DNA from: Streptomyces sp. NBC_00285
GTDB taxonomy: Bacteria; Actinomycetota; Actinomycetes; Streptomycetales; Streptomycetaceae
Length of the DNA: 64,000 nt
Reading direction: 5' to 3'
Assembly: GCF_036174265.1 (NCBI RefSeq)
Contig: NZ_CP108055.1
Location: forward strand, 3,224,001-3,288,000
A model generated the notes under the pieces. The model searched no databases and was not told where the DNA came from. It saw only the letters and a list, made by a program, of their open reading frames with translations. Position 1 is the first letter of the stretch, and each line of letters begins with the position of its first letter. Positions 52,497 to 60,747 of the stretch are shown here, piece by piece. Made by a program: the position numbers and the translations under genes.

Positions 52497-52517
52497 CTAG
52501 TTAGTGGATCTAACTAG
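52497..52517. promoter_or_regulatory. perfect palindromic operator upstream of the O-methyltransferase gene
   Basis: CTAGTTAG-TGGAT-CTAACTAG: 8-bp perfect arms around a 5-base spacer, 22 bases before the ATG. AT-rich and preceded by TATTCGTTAG, it lies over the promoter. It looks like a MarR- or TetR-type site; no such regulator is adjacent. Confidence 0.7.
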
Positions 52518-52538
52518 CCATACGAAAGGCATCGGTGC

Positions 52539-53210
52539 ATGAGCGAGTCGCAGCTCTGGGACGACGTCGACGACTACTTCACCACCCATCTCACGCCGGA
52601 GGACGAAGCGCTCCGGGCAGCCCTGGACAACAGCGAGGCCGCCGGTCTCCCATCGATCGCCGTCACGGCGCCGCAGGCCAAGCTCCTCCAGCTCCTGGCC
52701 CAGATCCAGGGCGCCCGCACCATCCTGGAGATCGGCACCCTCGGCGGCTACAGCACCATCTGGCTGGCCCGCGCCCTGCCCGCCGACGGCCGCCTGGTCT
52801 CCCTGGAGTACAGCCCGGTCCACGCCGAGGTCGCGACCCGCAACCTCGCCCGCGCGGACCTCGACGACATCGTCGAGGTGCGGGTGGGTCCCGCCCTGGA
52901 GTCGCTGCCGCGGCTGGCCGCCGAGAACCCGCCCCCCTTCGACCTGGTCTTCATCGACGCCGACAAGGGCAACAACCCGCACTACGTGGAGTGGGCCCTC
53001 GAACTCACCGGCCCCGGCAGCCTGATCGTCGTCGACAACGTCGTACGGGGCGGCCGGGTCGCCGACGCGGACAACCCGGCCCCCGACGTCCAGGGCACCC
53101 GCACGGCCCTCGAACTGATCGGACGGCACCCGAAGCTGAGCGCCACGGCCATCCAGACGGTGGGCAGCAAGGGCTACGACGGCTTCGCGCTGGCACGGGT
53201 ACTGCCGTAG
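52539..53210 (+). CDS. class I O-methyltransferase (family 3, COMT-like)
   Basis: 223-residue cation-dependent-type O-methyltransferase. TILEIGTLGGYSTIWLARAL is the SAM loop; LVSLEYSPVHAEVATRN is motif II. FDLVFIDADKGNNPHYVEW provides the metal-binding Asp, and LIVVDNVVRGGRV a further ligand. Such enzymes methylate catechol-like hydroxyls. ATG at 52539 follows GAAAGG by ten bases. The palindrome directly upstream suggests induction by an aromatic or drug-like ligand. Confidence 0.92.
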   Translation: MSESQLWDDVDDYFTTHLTPEDEALRAALDNSEAAGLPSIAVTAPQAKLLQLLAQIQGARTILEIGTLGGYSTIWLARALPADGRLVSLEYSPVHAEVATRNLARADLDDIVEVRVGPALESLPRLAAENPPPFDLVFIDADKGNNPHYVEWALELTGPGSLIVVDNVVRGGRVADADNPAPDVQGTRTALELIGRHPKLSATAIQTVGSKGYDGFALARVLP

Positions 53211-53236
53211 CCACAGCCCTGACCCGCACGAGTGAC

Positions 53237-53263
53237 CAGCACGCGCGACGCGCACGCGTGCTG
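53237..53263. terminator. hairpin between convergent genes
   Basis: CAGCACGCG / CGCGTGCTG, 9-bp perfect stem with a 9-base loop, between the methyltransferase stop and the FHA gene stop; likely bidirectional. Confidence 0.65.
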
Positions 53264-53275
53264 CCCCCCGGGTCC

Positions 53276-53668
53276 TCAGATCTCGTGATAGAAGCCGACG
53301 TTGACACTGCGCGGGGCGGTGCGGTCACGGATGACGATCTCGCCGTTGCCGCCCCGGGGCAGGGTCACGCTGCCGCCGTAGACCAGCGGCTGTGCGTACG
53401 CACCGGCCACCAGCTGTACCTCGGACGAGGGATCGGGCTGCGACCCCTGGAGCCAGGTGACCTGCCAGACGCCCTCGGGCCCGCACAGGAACTCCAGGTG
53501 CACCCGGGAGACGAACAGCCAGTCGTCGGGCGTCGCGAGCCGGCAGACGGTCTTGTCCCGGCCCACGCGCAGCACGGTGCCCGGGTCACTGGGCGCGTCG
53601 GTCATCTGCATCCCGGCCGTGGCACCCTCCTCCGCCGCGGTGACGACGGCCATGGTGAGTTCGAGCAC
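53276..53668 (-). CDS. FHA domain-like protein
   Basis: 130-residue protein consisting almost only of a forkhead-associated-type beta-sandwich. VLRVGRDKTVCRL carries the Gly-Arg pair and LFVSRVHLEFLC the Ser-x-x-His motif that bind phosphothreonine. SVTLPRGGNGEIVIRD is a later strand. ATG/GTG choice: GTG at 53668 lies eight bases behind AGGAGG. Kinase partner unknown. It is the downstream neighbour of the paired unknown genes but is separated from them by a hairpin. Confidence 0.8.
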   Translation of the reverse strand: MLELTMAVVTAAEEGATAGMQMTDAPSDPGTVLRVGRDKTVCRLATPDDWLFVSRVHLEFLCGPEGVWQVTWLQGSQPDPSSEVQLVAGAYAQPLVYGGSVTLPRGGNGEIVIRDRTAPRSVNVGFYHEI

Positions 53669-53769
53669 GTGCGCTCCTCCTGAAAGGTCCTTGCGCGGCA
53701 ACCCCGTTGAACCACCGCCGCCGCATGATAAATCGCCCGGCGCGGCGGTGTCCGGTGCAAGGTACCCAA

Positions 53770-53807
53770 GAACGGCCCGCCGCCCGACTCCGGGCAGCAG
53801 GCCGTTC
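53770..53807 (-). terminator. hairpin terminator
   Basis: GAACGGCC / GGCCGTTC with an imperfect inner stem, ending 19 bases past the stop of the 53827-54654 gene on the minus strand. Confidence 0.6.
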
Positions 53808-53826
53808 GTACGGTATCGGCGGCGCG

Positions 53827-54654
53827 TCAGCTGCGCAGCAGCCGTTCCGCCAGCTCACGGTAGTCCCGCAGGACGAGCCGGAGTTGCTCGGTGTCGGAGG
53901 CGCTGGAGACGTTGGATGCCTTGTCCTGACCGGCGTCACCGGTCTGCCAGGAGCTGCGCAGCGTACGGCGACGCTGCTTCACGGCGTCGGCGAGCCGGGC
54001 CGCGGCCTCCTCCAGCACCTGGTCGGCCTCCTCGACGGCGGACCGGGGCTCGTCCACGAACCCGGCGACCGCGTGCTGGAGCCGTGAGCTGAGCTTGTCG
54101 CCCTCGTCGTGCGGCATCAGCCGGGACTCGTGGGCGGACTCCTTGTGCACGCCGGTCGCAACGCCGGTGGCGGACTCCTTGTGCACGCCCGTCCTGGCAC
54201 CGGTGGCGGATTCGGGGCCCGCGTCCCGGCCCAGCCCGCTCTCACGGCCGGGTGCGCCCCGCAGGCTGCGCTCGGAGTCCTCGCCTGAGCTGCCGGCGAA
54301 CCCGGTGCCCCTGGCGCCGCCGAGGGCCGAGTCGCGGTCTCCGCCGCCACTGCGGACCCCGTCACCGCGCACGCCGTCACTCCGCACGCCTTCGTCGGCC
54401 CGCACACGGTCGGCGCCCAGCGGGCCCCGGCCGTCCCGGCCGGCCGGGGTCGTCCCGTCCGGCGCCGGCTCTCCGCGCCCGTCTCGCGACGCGTCCGTCC
54501 GGCGTCCCGTCGCCGGATCCAGGTCCGGCGTCTCGGTCTCGGTGGGGGCCACCAGGGGGCTGTGCGCACCCGTGGGGTCGGCGCCCGTGCCCCTGCCGGT
54601 CCTGCCCTCGCCCCGGTTACCGTCGGCACCCGACTTGCTCGTGGCATCCGTCAT
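53827..54654 (-). CDS. hydrophilic protein with disordered N-terminus, paired with next gene
   Basis: 275-residue protein of unknown function. Residues 1-170 are Gly/Asp/Arg/Thr-rich and probably disordered, including a tandem repeat of about 12 residues (ESATGARTGVHK, ESATGVATGVHK). The C-terminal ~100 residues are helical: LQHAVAGFVDEPRSAVEEAD, VLEEAAARLADAVKQRRR, TEQLRLVLRDYRELAERLL. The segment FVDEPRSAVEEADQVLEE closely resembles FVDSPREAVVEADQLLAE in the upstream gene, so the two share a module. Starts at ATG 54654, five bases after the upstream stop; one operon. Confidence 0.75.
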   Translation of the reverse strand: MTDATSKSGADGNRGEGRTGRGTGADPTGAHSPLVAPTETETPDLDPATGRRTDASRDGRGEPAPDGTTPAGRDGRGPLGADRVRADEGVRSDGVRGDGVRSGGGDRDSALGGARGTGFAGSSGEDSERSLRGAPGRESGLGRDAGPESATGARTGVHKESATGVATGVHKESAHESRLMPHDEGDKLSSRLQHAVAGFVDEPRSAVEEADQVLEEAAARLADAVKQRRRTLRSSWQTGDAGQDKASNVSSASDTEQLRLVLRDYRELAERLLRS

Positions 54655-54659
54655 GTCAC

Positions 54660-55355
54660 TCAACTCCCCTTCGCGTGACGCTTGTTGAATGCCCCGGGCA
54701 GGTGGCCCCTGCCGTCGCTGCGGCTGTCGTGCGGCTGACCCGCGCGCAGCTGGGACTCGTCGGTCGACGTACGGGACTCCTCGCGGCTGCGCGGCGGACC
54801 GACGAGCTCGTCGAAGAGGGACCGCGCCTCGACCATGGCCGCGCGCATGTCCTCCGTGTCCACCCGTCCGTCGCCGTCCCGCCCGGCGTTCGCGTGCGCG
54901 CCGACCACCGAGTGCACGCGCCGGTAGCCGTGCACGTGGTCCGCGTGGTGCACGGACAGCGCGGCGAACTGCTCGTCGTACTGCCCGCCGCCCGGGAAAC
55001 CCCGGGCCTCGGCGAGTTCGGCGAGCAGCTGGTCGGCTTCGACGACGGCTTCCCGGGGGGAGTCGACGAAGCGTTCCTGGGCGGCCGTCCAGCGGGCCTC
55101 GTACCGCTGGCGTTCGGCCGGGTCCAGGGGCTGCTCGCGCAGGGATCCGTGCCGCTCCACGCGTTCGGTGAGTTCGCGTTCGGCGGCCTTCTCGTCTCCG
55201 TTGTGGCGGGCCACGGTCCGGCCGTACTCGGGCCCGAAGCGTCGCTTCAGGCCCCGGCCGTGCTGCGGACCTCGACCACGCAGGGTCAGGACGGCCGCCA
55301 CTGCAAGGACGGCCGCCACGATCACGATCAGAGCGATGATCAGGCCAGTTGACAT
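54660..55355 (-). CDS. single-pass membrane protein paired with next gene
   Basis: 231-residue protein. An N-terminal membrane helix (residues ~4-25: GLIIALIVIVAAVLAVAAVL) is followed by a basic stretch (RRFGPEYGRTVARHNGDEKA) and a cytoplasmic helical domain with FVDSPREAVVEADQLLAELA and HHADHVHGYRRVHSVV; the C-terminus is polar. Homologues are common in streptomycetes as unknown proteins, to my recollection. The ATG at 55355 precedes the membrane helix directly. The shared module with its operon partner suggests that they assemble together. Confidence 0.78.
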   Translation of the reverse strand: MSTGLIIALIVIVAAVLAVAAVLTLRGRGPQHGRGLKRRFGPEYGRTVARHNGDEKAAERELTERVERHGSLREQPLDPAERQRYEARWTAAQERFVDSPREAVVEADQLLAELAEARGFPGGGQYDEQFAALSVHHADHVHGYRRVHSVVGAHANAGRDGDGRVDTEDMRAAMVEARSLFDELVGPPRSREESRTSTDESQLRAGQPHDSRSDGRGHLPGAFNKRHAKGS

Positions 55356-55684
55356 ATCTGTCGGGTAGCCGCGAACGTCTTCTCCAAACCGTCTCCGCAT
55401 ATGTGTAGGCGCGAATCGGGCCATGACCTGGACCGTCGACCCTGAAACTCCCCGCACCGGAACGGGAGCCGGCCGAACCCACGGCTGCGAACTCACCCCG
55501 TCCACCGGACAGTTACCGGCGGTCGGCCCCGTGTGTGCGCCTACGGACCGACCGGAGTGCCGAGTTCACCAGCCCTGAACCCCGGGGGCGGCCGCCCGGT
55601 CCCGGAGCCTTGCCGGGCGAGCGCCGGGTTCGGCCCGGCGCGGCCCGGACGGGGGTGCCGACGCCCGCACGGCTGCCGCAGGCG
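55356..55684. other. 329-base gene-free stretch
   Basis: Right half: the hairpin at 55621-55641 after the MFS-MarR gene. Left half: presumed promoter of the paired genes, with ATATCTGTCGG next to the start codon. No reading frame of interest was seen. Confidence 0.5.
55621..55641 (-). terminator. hairpin terminator after MFS-MarR gene
   Basis: GCGCCGGG-TTCGG-CCCGGCGC, 8-bp perfect stem, 44 bases beyond the stop on the minus strand. Confidence 0.5.
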
Positions 55685-57727
55685 TCACGCCCGTGCAGCG
55701 CCACCCTCGTACGGCTGCTCCCGGTCGGACCCGCACAACTCGTCGTTGAGCTCCTTCACCAACCGGGTCAGATCCGTGGGCCGGTCGGGCCCCCACCAGT
55801 CCCCCAGCAGCTCCGCCAACGACGCCTCGCGAGCCTCCGCGAGCCGCTCGGCGACCTCCCTGCCTCGCTCGGTGAGCAGCATCTCCGGCCCCCGCCGCGC
55901 CGCGAGCCCCCGCTCCTCCACCTGCCGGGCCGCCTTGATGATCACGCTCAAGGGCACGGAGGTACGCCCGGCGAGCAACGCCGGCTCCACCCAGCCGTAC
56001 CGCCGCATCCGCAGCACCAGCCAGCTCGCCGCGGGCAGCAGGTCGTACCCGGCCCGCAGGGTGATCTTCCGGTAGACCTCCCGGCGTCCCTCCCGTGTCC
56101 CCAGCAGGGACAGCGCCCGGCACACCTCGTCGTACGAGGACCGCTCCACCGGATTGCTGGCCAGAGTCTCGGTGACGTCGGGCGCGGTGACGGACCCGCG
56201 CAGCCGGTCCTCCTTGAGGAACCAGGCGAGCACGAACCCGAGGAGCGCGACGGGGGCGGCGTACAGGAAGACGTCGGTGATCGACGAGGCGTAGGCGTGC
56301 AGCGCCGCGGGGCGCGCCGCGGCCGGCAGTTCCGCGAGCCCCCGGGAATCGGCCTCCAGCCCCGAGACCGAGACGCCGGGCGGCAGTCGGACCCCCTGCA
56401 GGGCGTCGGCCAGCTTGTCCCCGAGCCGGTTGGCGAAGACGGTCCCGAAGATCGCGACACCGAACGACGCCCCGATGGACCGGAAGAAGGTCGCACCGGA
56501 CGTGGCGACGCCGAGGTCCTCGTACGAGACGGCGTTCTGGACGATCAGCACGAGCACCTGCATGACCAGACCGAGCCCCAGTCCGAACACACAGAAGTAC
56601 GCGCTCATCACCCAGGTGGAACTGTTCTCGTCGAGCCGGTGCAGAAGCACCAGTCCCACCGCGGTGAGCGCGGTCCCGGCCACCGGGAACACCTTCCAAC
56701 GCCCGGTCCGGCTGACGATCTGTCCGGACAGGGTCGAGGACAGCAGCAGCCCGAACACCATGGGCAGCATGTGCACACCGGACATGGTCGGCGAGACGCC
56801 GTGCACCACCTGGAGGAAGGTCGGCAGATAGGTCATCGCCCCGAACATCGCGAACCCGACGATGAAACTGATGACGGCGGACAGCACGAAGGTCCGGATC
56901 CGGAACAGCTTCATCGGCAGCACCGGCTCGGCTGCCCGCCGCTCGACGCCGACGAACACGACCGCCAACAGCACGCCCAGTACCGCGAGTGCGACGATCT
57001 GCGGCGAGGTCCACCCCCAGGTGGTGCCGCCCAGTGAGGCCACCAGCACCAGACACGTGGCGACGGCGGCGATGAGGAAGGTCCCGAGGTAGTCGATGAC
57101 ATGCTTCGTCGACCTGCGCGGGATCCGCAGCACGACCGCGATCACGGCGAGGGCGACCGCGCCCACCGGCAGGTTGACGTAGAAGACCCACCGCCAGCTC
57201 AGATGCTCGGTGAACAGGCCGCCCAGCAACGGCCCGAGCACGCTCGTCGCGCCGAAGACCGCACCGAACAGCCCCTGGTAGCGCCCGCGTTCACGTGGCG
57301 GAACGAGGTCGCCGACGATCGCCATGGACAACACCATCAGCCCGCCGCCGCCCAGCCCCTGCAGGGCACGGAAGGCGATCAGCTGGGTCATGTCCTGAGC
57401 CATTCCGCACAGTGCCGACCCGATCAGGAAGATCACGATCGCGGTCTGGAAGAGCCGCTTGCGCCCGTACTGATCCCCGAGCTTGCCCCACAACGGGGTC
57501 GCCGCCGTGGAGGCCAGCAGATACGCGGTCACCACCCAGGACAGGTGCTCCATCCCGCCGAGATCGCTGACGATCGTGGGCAGCGCGGTGGACACGATCG
57601 TCTGGTCCAGCGCGGCGAGCAGCATCCCGAGCAGCAGGGCCCCGATCGAGACGAGGACGTTGCCTGACACGTGCTCCTCGCGCGTGTCCGGCACATCACC
57701 TGTCAAACCGTGCATATCCGCGGCCAT
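55685..57727 (-). CDS. DHA2-type MFS multidrug transporter fused to a MarR-like winged helix
   Basis: 680-residue fusion. Residues ~22-500 are a 14-helix drug:H+ antiporter with ALDQTIVSTALPTIVSDLGG, GKLGDQYGRKRLF, FRALQGLGGGGLM and motif C GPLLGGLF. Residues ~530-660 form a cytoplasmic MarR/winged-helix-like domain: YRKITLRAGYDLLPAASWLV, SVPLSVIIKAARQVEERGLA, LLTERGREVAERL and ELLGDWW. The tail may sense ligand or bind DNA near its own gene. ATG at 57727 follows GGGAGG by six bases. The long, well-formed fusion shows no frameshift. Substrate unknown. Confidence 0.9.
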   Translation of the reverse strand: MAADMHGLTGDVPDTREEHVSGNVLVSIGALLLGMLLAALDQTIVSTALPTIVSDLGGMEHLSWVVTAYLLASTAATPLWGKLGDQYGRKRLFQTAIVIFLIGSALCGMAQDMTQLIAFRALQGLGGGGLMVLSMAIVGDLVPPRERGRYQGLFGAVFGATSVLGPLLGGLFTEHLSWRWVFYVNLPVGAVALAVIAVVLRIPRRSTKHVIDYLGTFLIAAVATCLVLVASLGGTTWGWTSPQIVALAVLGVLLAVVFVGVERRAAEPVLPMKLFRIRTFVLSAVISFIVGFAMFGAMTYLPTFLQVVHGVSPTMSGVHMLPMVFGLLLSSTLSGQIVSRTGRWKVFPVAGTALTAVGLVLLHRLDENSSTWVMSAYFCVFGLGLGLVMQVLVLIVQNAVSYEDLGVATSGATFFRSIGASFGVAIFGTVFANRLGDKLADALQGVRLPPGVSVSGLEADSRGLAELPAAARPAALHAYASSITDVFLYAAPVALLGFVLAWFLKEDRLRGSVTAPDVTETLASNPVERSSYDEVCRALSLLGTREGRREVYRKITLRAGYDLLPAASWLVLRMRRYGWVEPALLAGRTSVPLSVIIKAARQVEERGLAARRGPEMLLTERGREVAERLAEAREASLAELLGDWWGPDRPTDLTRLVKELNDELCGSDREQPYEGGAARA

Positions 57728-57800
57728 GCAGACCTCCCGGGACTCTCGTCACGTCACCATCCTGGTCGGTGTAACCGCTTATGGCCCGTTGAGTCCTGCT

Positions 57801-57825
57801 GGAAGCCGGTATTCCGGGGGCTTCC
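57801..57825. promoter_or_regulatory. inverted repeat in divergent promoter region
   Basis: GGAAGCC (57801-57807) and GGCTTCC (57819-57825) between the MFS-MarR gene and the peptidoglycan-binding gene. Possibly an operator for either; TAATCT at 57853-57858 is a likely -10 for the rightward gene. Confidence 0.4.
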
Positions 57826-57886
57826 GACATGTGAGTGTGGAGGGGTTCTGCATAATCTCAGGGGCTTGTGAGGGGAGGGACGACAC

Positions 57887-58900
57887 ATGGCGGAGTCGAA
57901 CAGTCATCTGTGCCCGGAGTGCGGGGCGCCCAGAGCGATGGACAACACCCCGTCCTGCGGGTGCACACAGCGCGCCTCGGACGCGCTGCGCGACGCACGC
58001 ACTGCGGAGGCGGCCGCGGCGGAGGACTTCGATCCGCTGCGCATACGGCCGTACGTGGAACTGGACGACGAGACCGCCCCCCTGCCGAGGGTGCCCGGGC
58101 CCGCGGGCCCCGCCGCCGACGCCACGATGCCGCTGCGCGCCGTGACCCCGGCGGCACCCGCGCCTGACGCGACCTCGGTTCTCCCCGCCTTCCTGGCCCG
58201 CCCGCCGACGACCGCGAGCCCCACCGATCTGCGCCTGTTCCAGAGCGGCGGACACCCGTCCGCCCCGGACAGCGACGGGCAACCGCGCCGCGCCCGCCGC
58301 CGTATGGTCCTCCTCGCCACGGCCGCAGCGGTCGTGGCGGTGGTCGCGGCGGCCGGTCTCGCCAGCGGGCTGTTCACGTACGAGTCCCCGGTGCGGGACG
58401 CGGCGGCGCCGCAGGACGTACGGCCTGCGGTCCCGGACTCGACGACGACCGCGGCGTCGGCGTCGGCGTCGCCGTCCAAGGCCGCGGCGTCCGTACGTCC
58501 GTCCTCCGCGCTCCCGTCCCCCACGGCGAGCGCGAGCCCGTCGGCCTCCGCGTCCCCGTCGAGGTCCGGCACCTCCCCGACACCGTCCCTGTCGGCCGCG
58601 CCGACGGCCACGCCGACCGCCACCACCGCGACGGACGGCACGGCGAGCGGCTCGGACGCGGCCCGCGAGGCGGCTCCGCCGGTGCTGCGCCGGGGGTCCG
58701 AGGGACCGGAGGTCGTCGAGCTCGAACTGCGGCTCACCCAGGCCGGCCTGTACTCGCGGACAGCGAGCGGGCACTACAACGAGGGCGTCGAGGACGCGGT
58801 GAGCCGGTACCAGTCGACCCGGGGCATGCAGGTACCGGAGTCCGGGGTGTACGACCTGGCGACACGCCAACGGCTGGAGTCGGAGACCAAGGAGCCGTAG
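57887..58900 (+). CDS. membrane protein with zinc-ribbon-like N-terminus and peptidoglycan-binding domain
   Basis: 337-residue protein. The N-terminus carries CPECGAPRAMDNTPSCGC, a zinc-ribbon-like Cys pattern. About 120 mostly disordered residues lead to one membrane helix (~142-163: MVLLATAAAVVAVVAAAGLA), then a ~95-residue Ser/Ala/Thr/Pro-rich spacer. It ends with a PG_binding_1 domain (about 262-330: LRRGSEGPEVVELELRLTQA and GMQVPESGVYDLATRQRL). Topology would place the ribbon inside and the wall-binding domain outside. GGAGGG lies six to eight bases before ATG 57887. Confidence 0.87.
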   Translation: MAESNSHLCPECGAPRAMDNTPSCGCTQRASDALRDARTAEAAAAEDFDPLRIRPYVELDDETAPLPRVPGPAGPAADATMPLRAVTPAAPAPDATSVLPAFLARPPTTASPTDLRLFQSGGHPSAPDSDGQPRRARRRMVLLATAAAVVAVVAAAGLASGLFTYESPVRDAAAPQDVRPAVPDSTTTAASASASPSKAAASVRPSSALPSPTASASPSASASPSRSGTSPTPSLSAAPTATPTATTATDGTASGSDAAREAAPPVLRRGSEGPEVVELELRLTQAGLYSRTASGHYNEGVEDAVSRYQSTRGMQVPESGVYDLATRQRLESETKEP

Positions 58901-58964
58901 CCCGCGCAGCCGCCCCGGAGATCCGCCCGCCGGAGACCCGGATCGCCCCGCCGTCCAGGGTGAC

Positions 58965-59633
58965 CTACCCGACGAACAGCCGGATCGTGCCGTCCTCTGC
59001 CGCTTCCACCCGCACCCGTGTCAGATCCCGCGCCACGACGTCCGGGCCGTGGAGGCCGGCCCGTGACCCGATGCCCACGACGCGCATGCCGGCCGCCTTC
59101 CCCGCGGCGATGCCGGCCCCGGAGTCCTCGAAGACGATGCAGTCGGCGGGTGCGACACCGAGTTCTGCGGCGCCCTTGAGGAACCCCTCGGGGTCGGGCT
59201 TGCTCGCGCCGACGGACTCGGCCGTGATGCGGATCTCCGGAAGTCCCAGCCCCGCCGCTGCCATCCGGGCCGTGGACAGCGCGACGTCGGCGGAGGTCAC
59301 CAGCGCGTGCGGCAGCCCCCGCAGGGAGGCCAGGAACTCGGACGCGCCGGGTATCGCCACGACACCGTCCGTGTCGGCGGTCTCCTCCGCAAGCATGAGC
59401 GCGTTGTCGGCGAGGTTCTGCTCCACGGGCCGGTCGGGCAGCAGGACCGCCATCGACGCATGGCCCTGGCGGCCGTGGGCGACCTTCATGACCTCGTCGC
59501 CGTCGAGCCCGTGCCGTTCGGCCCAGCGGCGCCAGATGCGTTCCACCACGGCGTCGGAGTTGACGAGGGTGCCGTCCATGTCGAGCAGGAGGGCGCGGGC
59601 GGTGAGCACGGTGGGGGCGGCGGTGGCCGTCAT
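58965..59633 (-). CDS. HAD-family sugar-phosphate phosphatase
   Basis: 222-residue HAD hydrolase. Motif I is LLLDMDGTLVNS (nucleophile Asp18, Asp20), motif II ALVTSAD, motif III Lys in ASKPDPEGF, motif IV VFEDSGAGI. The cap after motif I (RRWAERHGLDGDEV, HGRQGHASM) resembles sugar phosphatases such as GPP/2-deoxyglucose-6-phosphatase. The real substrate is unknown. ATG at 59633 has CTGGAG six bases ahead. The gene stands alone. Confidence 0.92.
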   Translation of the reverse strand: MTATAAPTVLTARALLLDMDGTLVNSDAVVERIWRRWAERHGLDGDEVMKVAHGRQGHASMAVLLPDRPVEQNLADNALMLAEETADTDGVVAIPGASEFLASLRGLPHALVTSADVALSTARMAAAGLGLPEIRITAESVGASKPDPEGFLKGAAELGVAPADCIVFEDSGAGIAAGKAAGMRVVGIGSRAGLHGPDVVARDLTRVRVEAAEDGTIRLFVG

Positions 59634-59768
59634 CGGCAGCTCCAGGACGCGGGGTGAGGGGCGGGCTCCGGGGGGTCTCCCCCGCACGCCCCCGGAGGGA
59701 CAAGGTGGCCCCGCCCGCCGGTCAGGGTGAACGAGCGGGAGCCACTTTGTTCATCCACGATACAAAAC

Positions 59769-59795
59769 GGGAGGCGGTTCCCGCCACCGCCTCCC
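59769..59795 (-). terminator. intrinsic terminator of the GDT1-like gene
   Basis: GGGAGGCGGT / ACCGCCTCCC, 10-bp perfect stem with a 7-base loop, followed on the minus strand by GTTTTGT; a true stem plus T-run, rare in this window. Confidence 0.85.
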
Positions 59796-59819
59796 GGAAC
59801 AGTTCACACACCGTTCAGC

Positions 59820-60401
59820 TCAGCCGGCCACGGCCTCCCACAGGCTCCACAGCCCGAGCGCCAGCATCAGCAGGGCCGCGATCCTGGTGATCAGCTTCAG
59901 CGGGACCCGCCTCATCAGGGCCTTTCCGCCGACGATGCCGAGACCGGCCACCGCCCACAGAGCGAGCACCGCGCCGAGGCCGACGGAGAGCGGGTCGTCG
60001 TAACGGGCCGCGAGGTTGGCCGTCATGATCTGGGTCAGGTCTCCGAACTCGGCGACGAGGATGAGCATGAACCCGGTCCCGGCGACCTTCCAGAAGGACT
60101 GGTCCTGCGGCTTGCGGATCTCCTCGTCGCCATCATCCTTCTTCAGCAGCAGGACGGCCGCGCCGCCGAGGAAGAGCACACCCGTCAGCGCCTGCACGAT
60201 CTGCTGCGGCAGCAGGGTCAGCACGCTGCCGGCCGCCACGGCGAGCGCGACATGCAGCGCGAAGGCGGCGGCGACACCGGCGAAGACGTAGGAGGCGCGG
60301 TAGCGGGTGCCGAGGACGAGGCCGGCGAGCGCGGTCTTGTCGGGCAGTTCGGCGAGGAAGACGACGCCGAAGACGACGGCCGTCACGGTGAAGCTGATCA
60401 A
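59820..60401 (-). CDS. TMEM165/GDT1-family cation exporter (probably manganese)
   Basis: 193-residue membrane protein of six helices in two repeats. Each repeat begins with the family motif: AELPDKTAL at residues 17-25 (Pro where Gly is usual) and AEFGDLTQI near 117-125. GDT1 proteins exchange Mn2+ or Ca2+ for protons. The central loop is charged (KKDDGDEEIRKPQD). ATG at 60401. The manganese riboswitch in the leader strongly supports a manganese role: expression should rise when Mn2+ is in excess. Confidence 0.92.
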   Translation of the reverse strand: MISFTVTAVVFGVVFLAELPDKTALAGLVLGTRYRASYVFAGVAAAFALHVALAVAAGSVLTLLPQQIVQALTGVLFLGGAAVLLLKKDDGDEEIRKPQDQSFWKVAGTGFMLILVAEFGDLTQIMTANLAARYDDPLSVGLGAVLALWAVAGLGIVGGKALMRRVPLKLITRIAALLMLALGLWSLWEAVAG

Positions 60402-60484
60402 GGGTCCTCAATCGGTCGGGGCCGCCCCACCGAGAGTGTTCCTGAAACACGACGCCTCGGCACGGCAGCACACAGTCAGTGCAC

Positions 60485-60607
60485 TACTGGCCGAAGGTCT
60501 CGCTGGCCGGTCCCTGAAGACCTGCCTCCGGGCGCCGGCTCAGACGAGCTGAGCAGTATGTCGACGGTCCGGCGAAGAGCTACTCCCCTTCAACGCCGTC
60601 CATCGTA
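60485..60607 (-). ncRNA. manganese (yybP-ykoY) riboswitch with promoter -10
   Basis: On the minus strand the leader starts AAGGGGAGTAGCTC (near 60595-60579) and ends GAGACCTTCGGCC (60501-60489), the two conserved Mn-binding loop segments of yybP-ykoY riboswitches, with paired GC stems between. TACGAT (60607-60602) is a likely -10 giving a start near 60595. Boundaries are approximate. These switches turn on exporters such as YybP/GDT1 when Mn2+ is high. Confidence 0.75.
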
Positions 60608-60629
60608 CGTGATCGTTTCGCCATAAACC

Positions 60630-60658
60630 TTGTCGTGTCATGTACGCGTCACTAACTT
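60630..60658 (+). promoter_or_regulatory. vegetative-type promoter of the HNH nuclease gene
   Basis: TTGTCG (60630-60635), 17 bases, TAACTT (60653-60658). The start would be near 60665, 83 bases before the ATG. Confidence 0.6.
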
Positions 60659-60747
60659 CTAACCGAACGCACACCTCCCCGCAACACGGAGCCGCGAGCA
60701 TTCGAGCGCTCGCGCTCCAACACCCCCGCCTCCCCAAGGGAGTTCGC

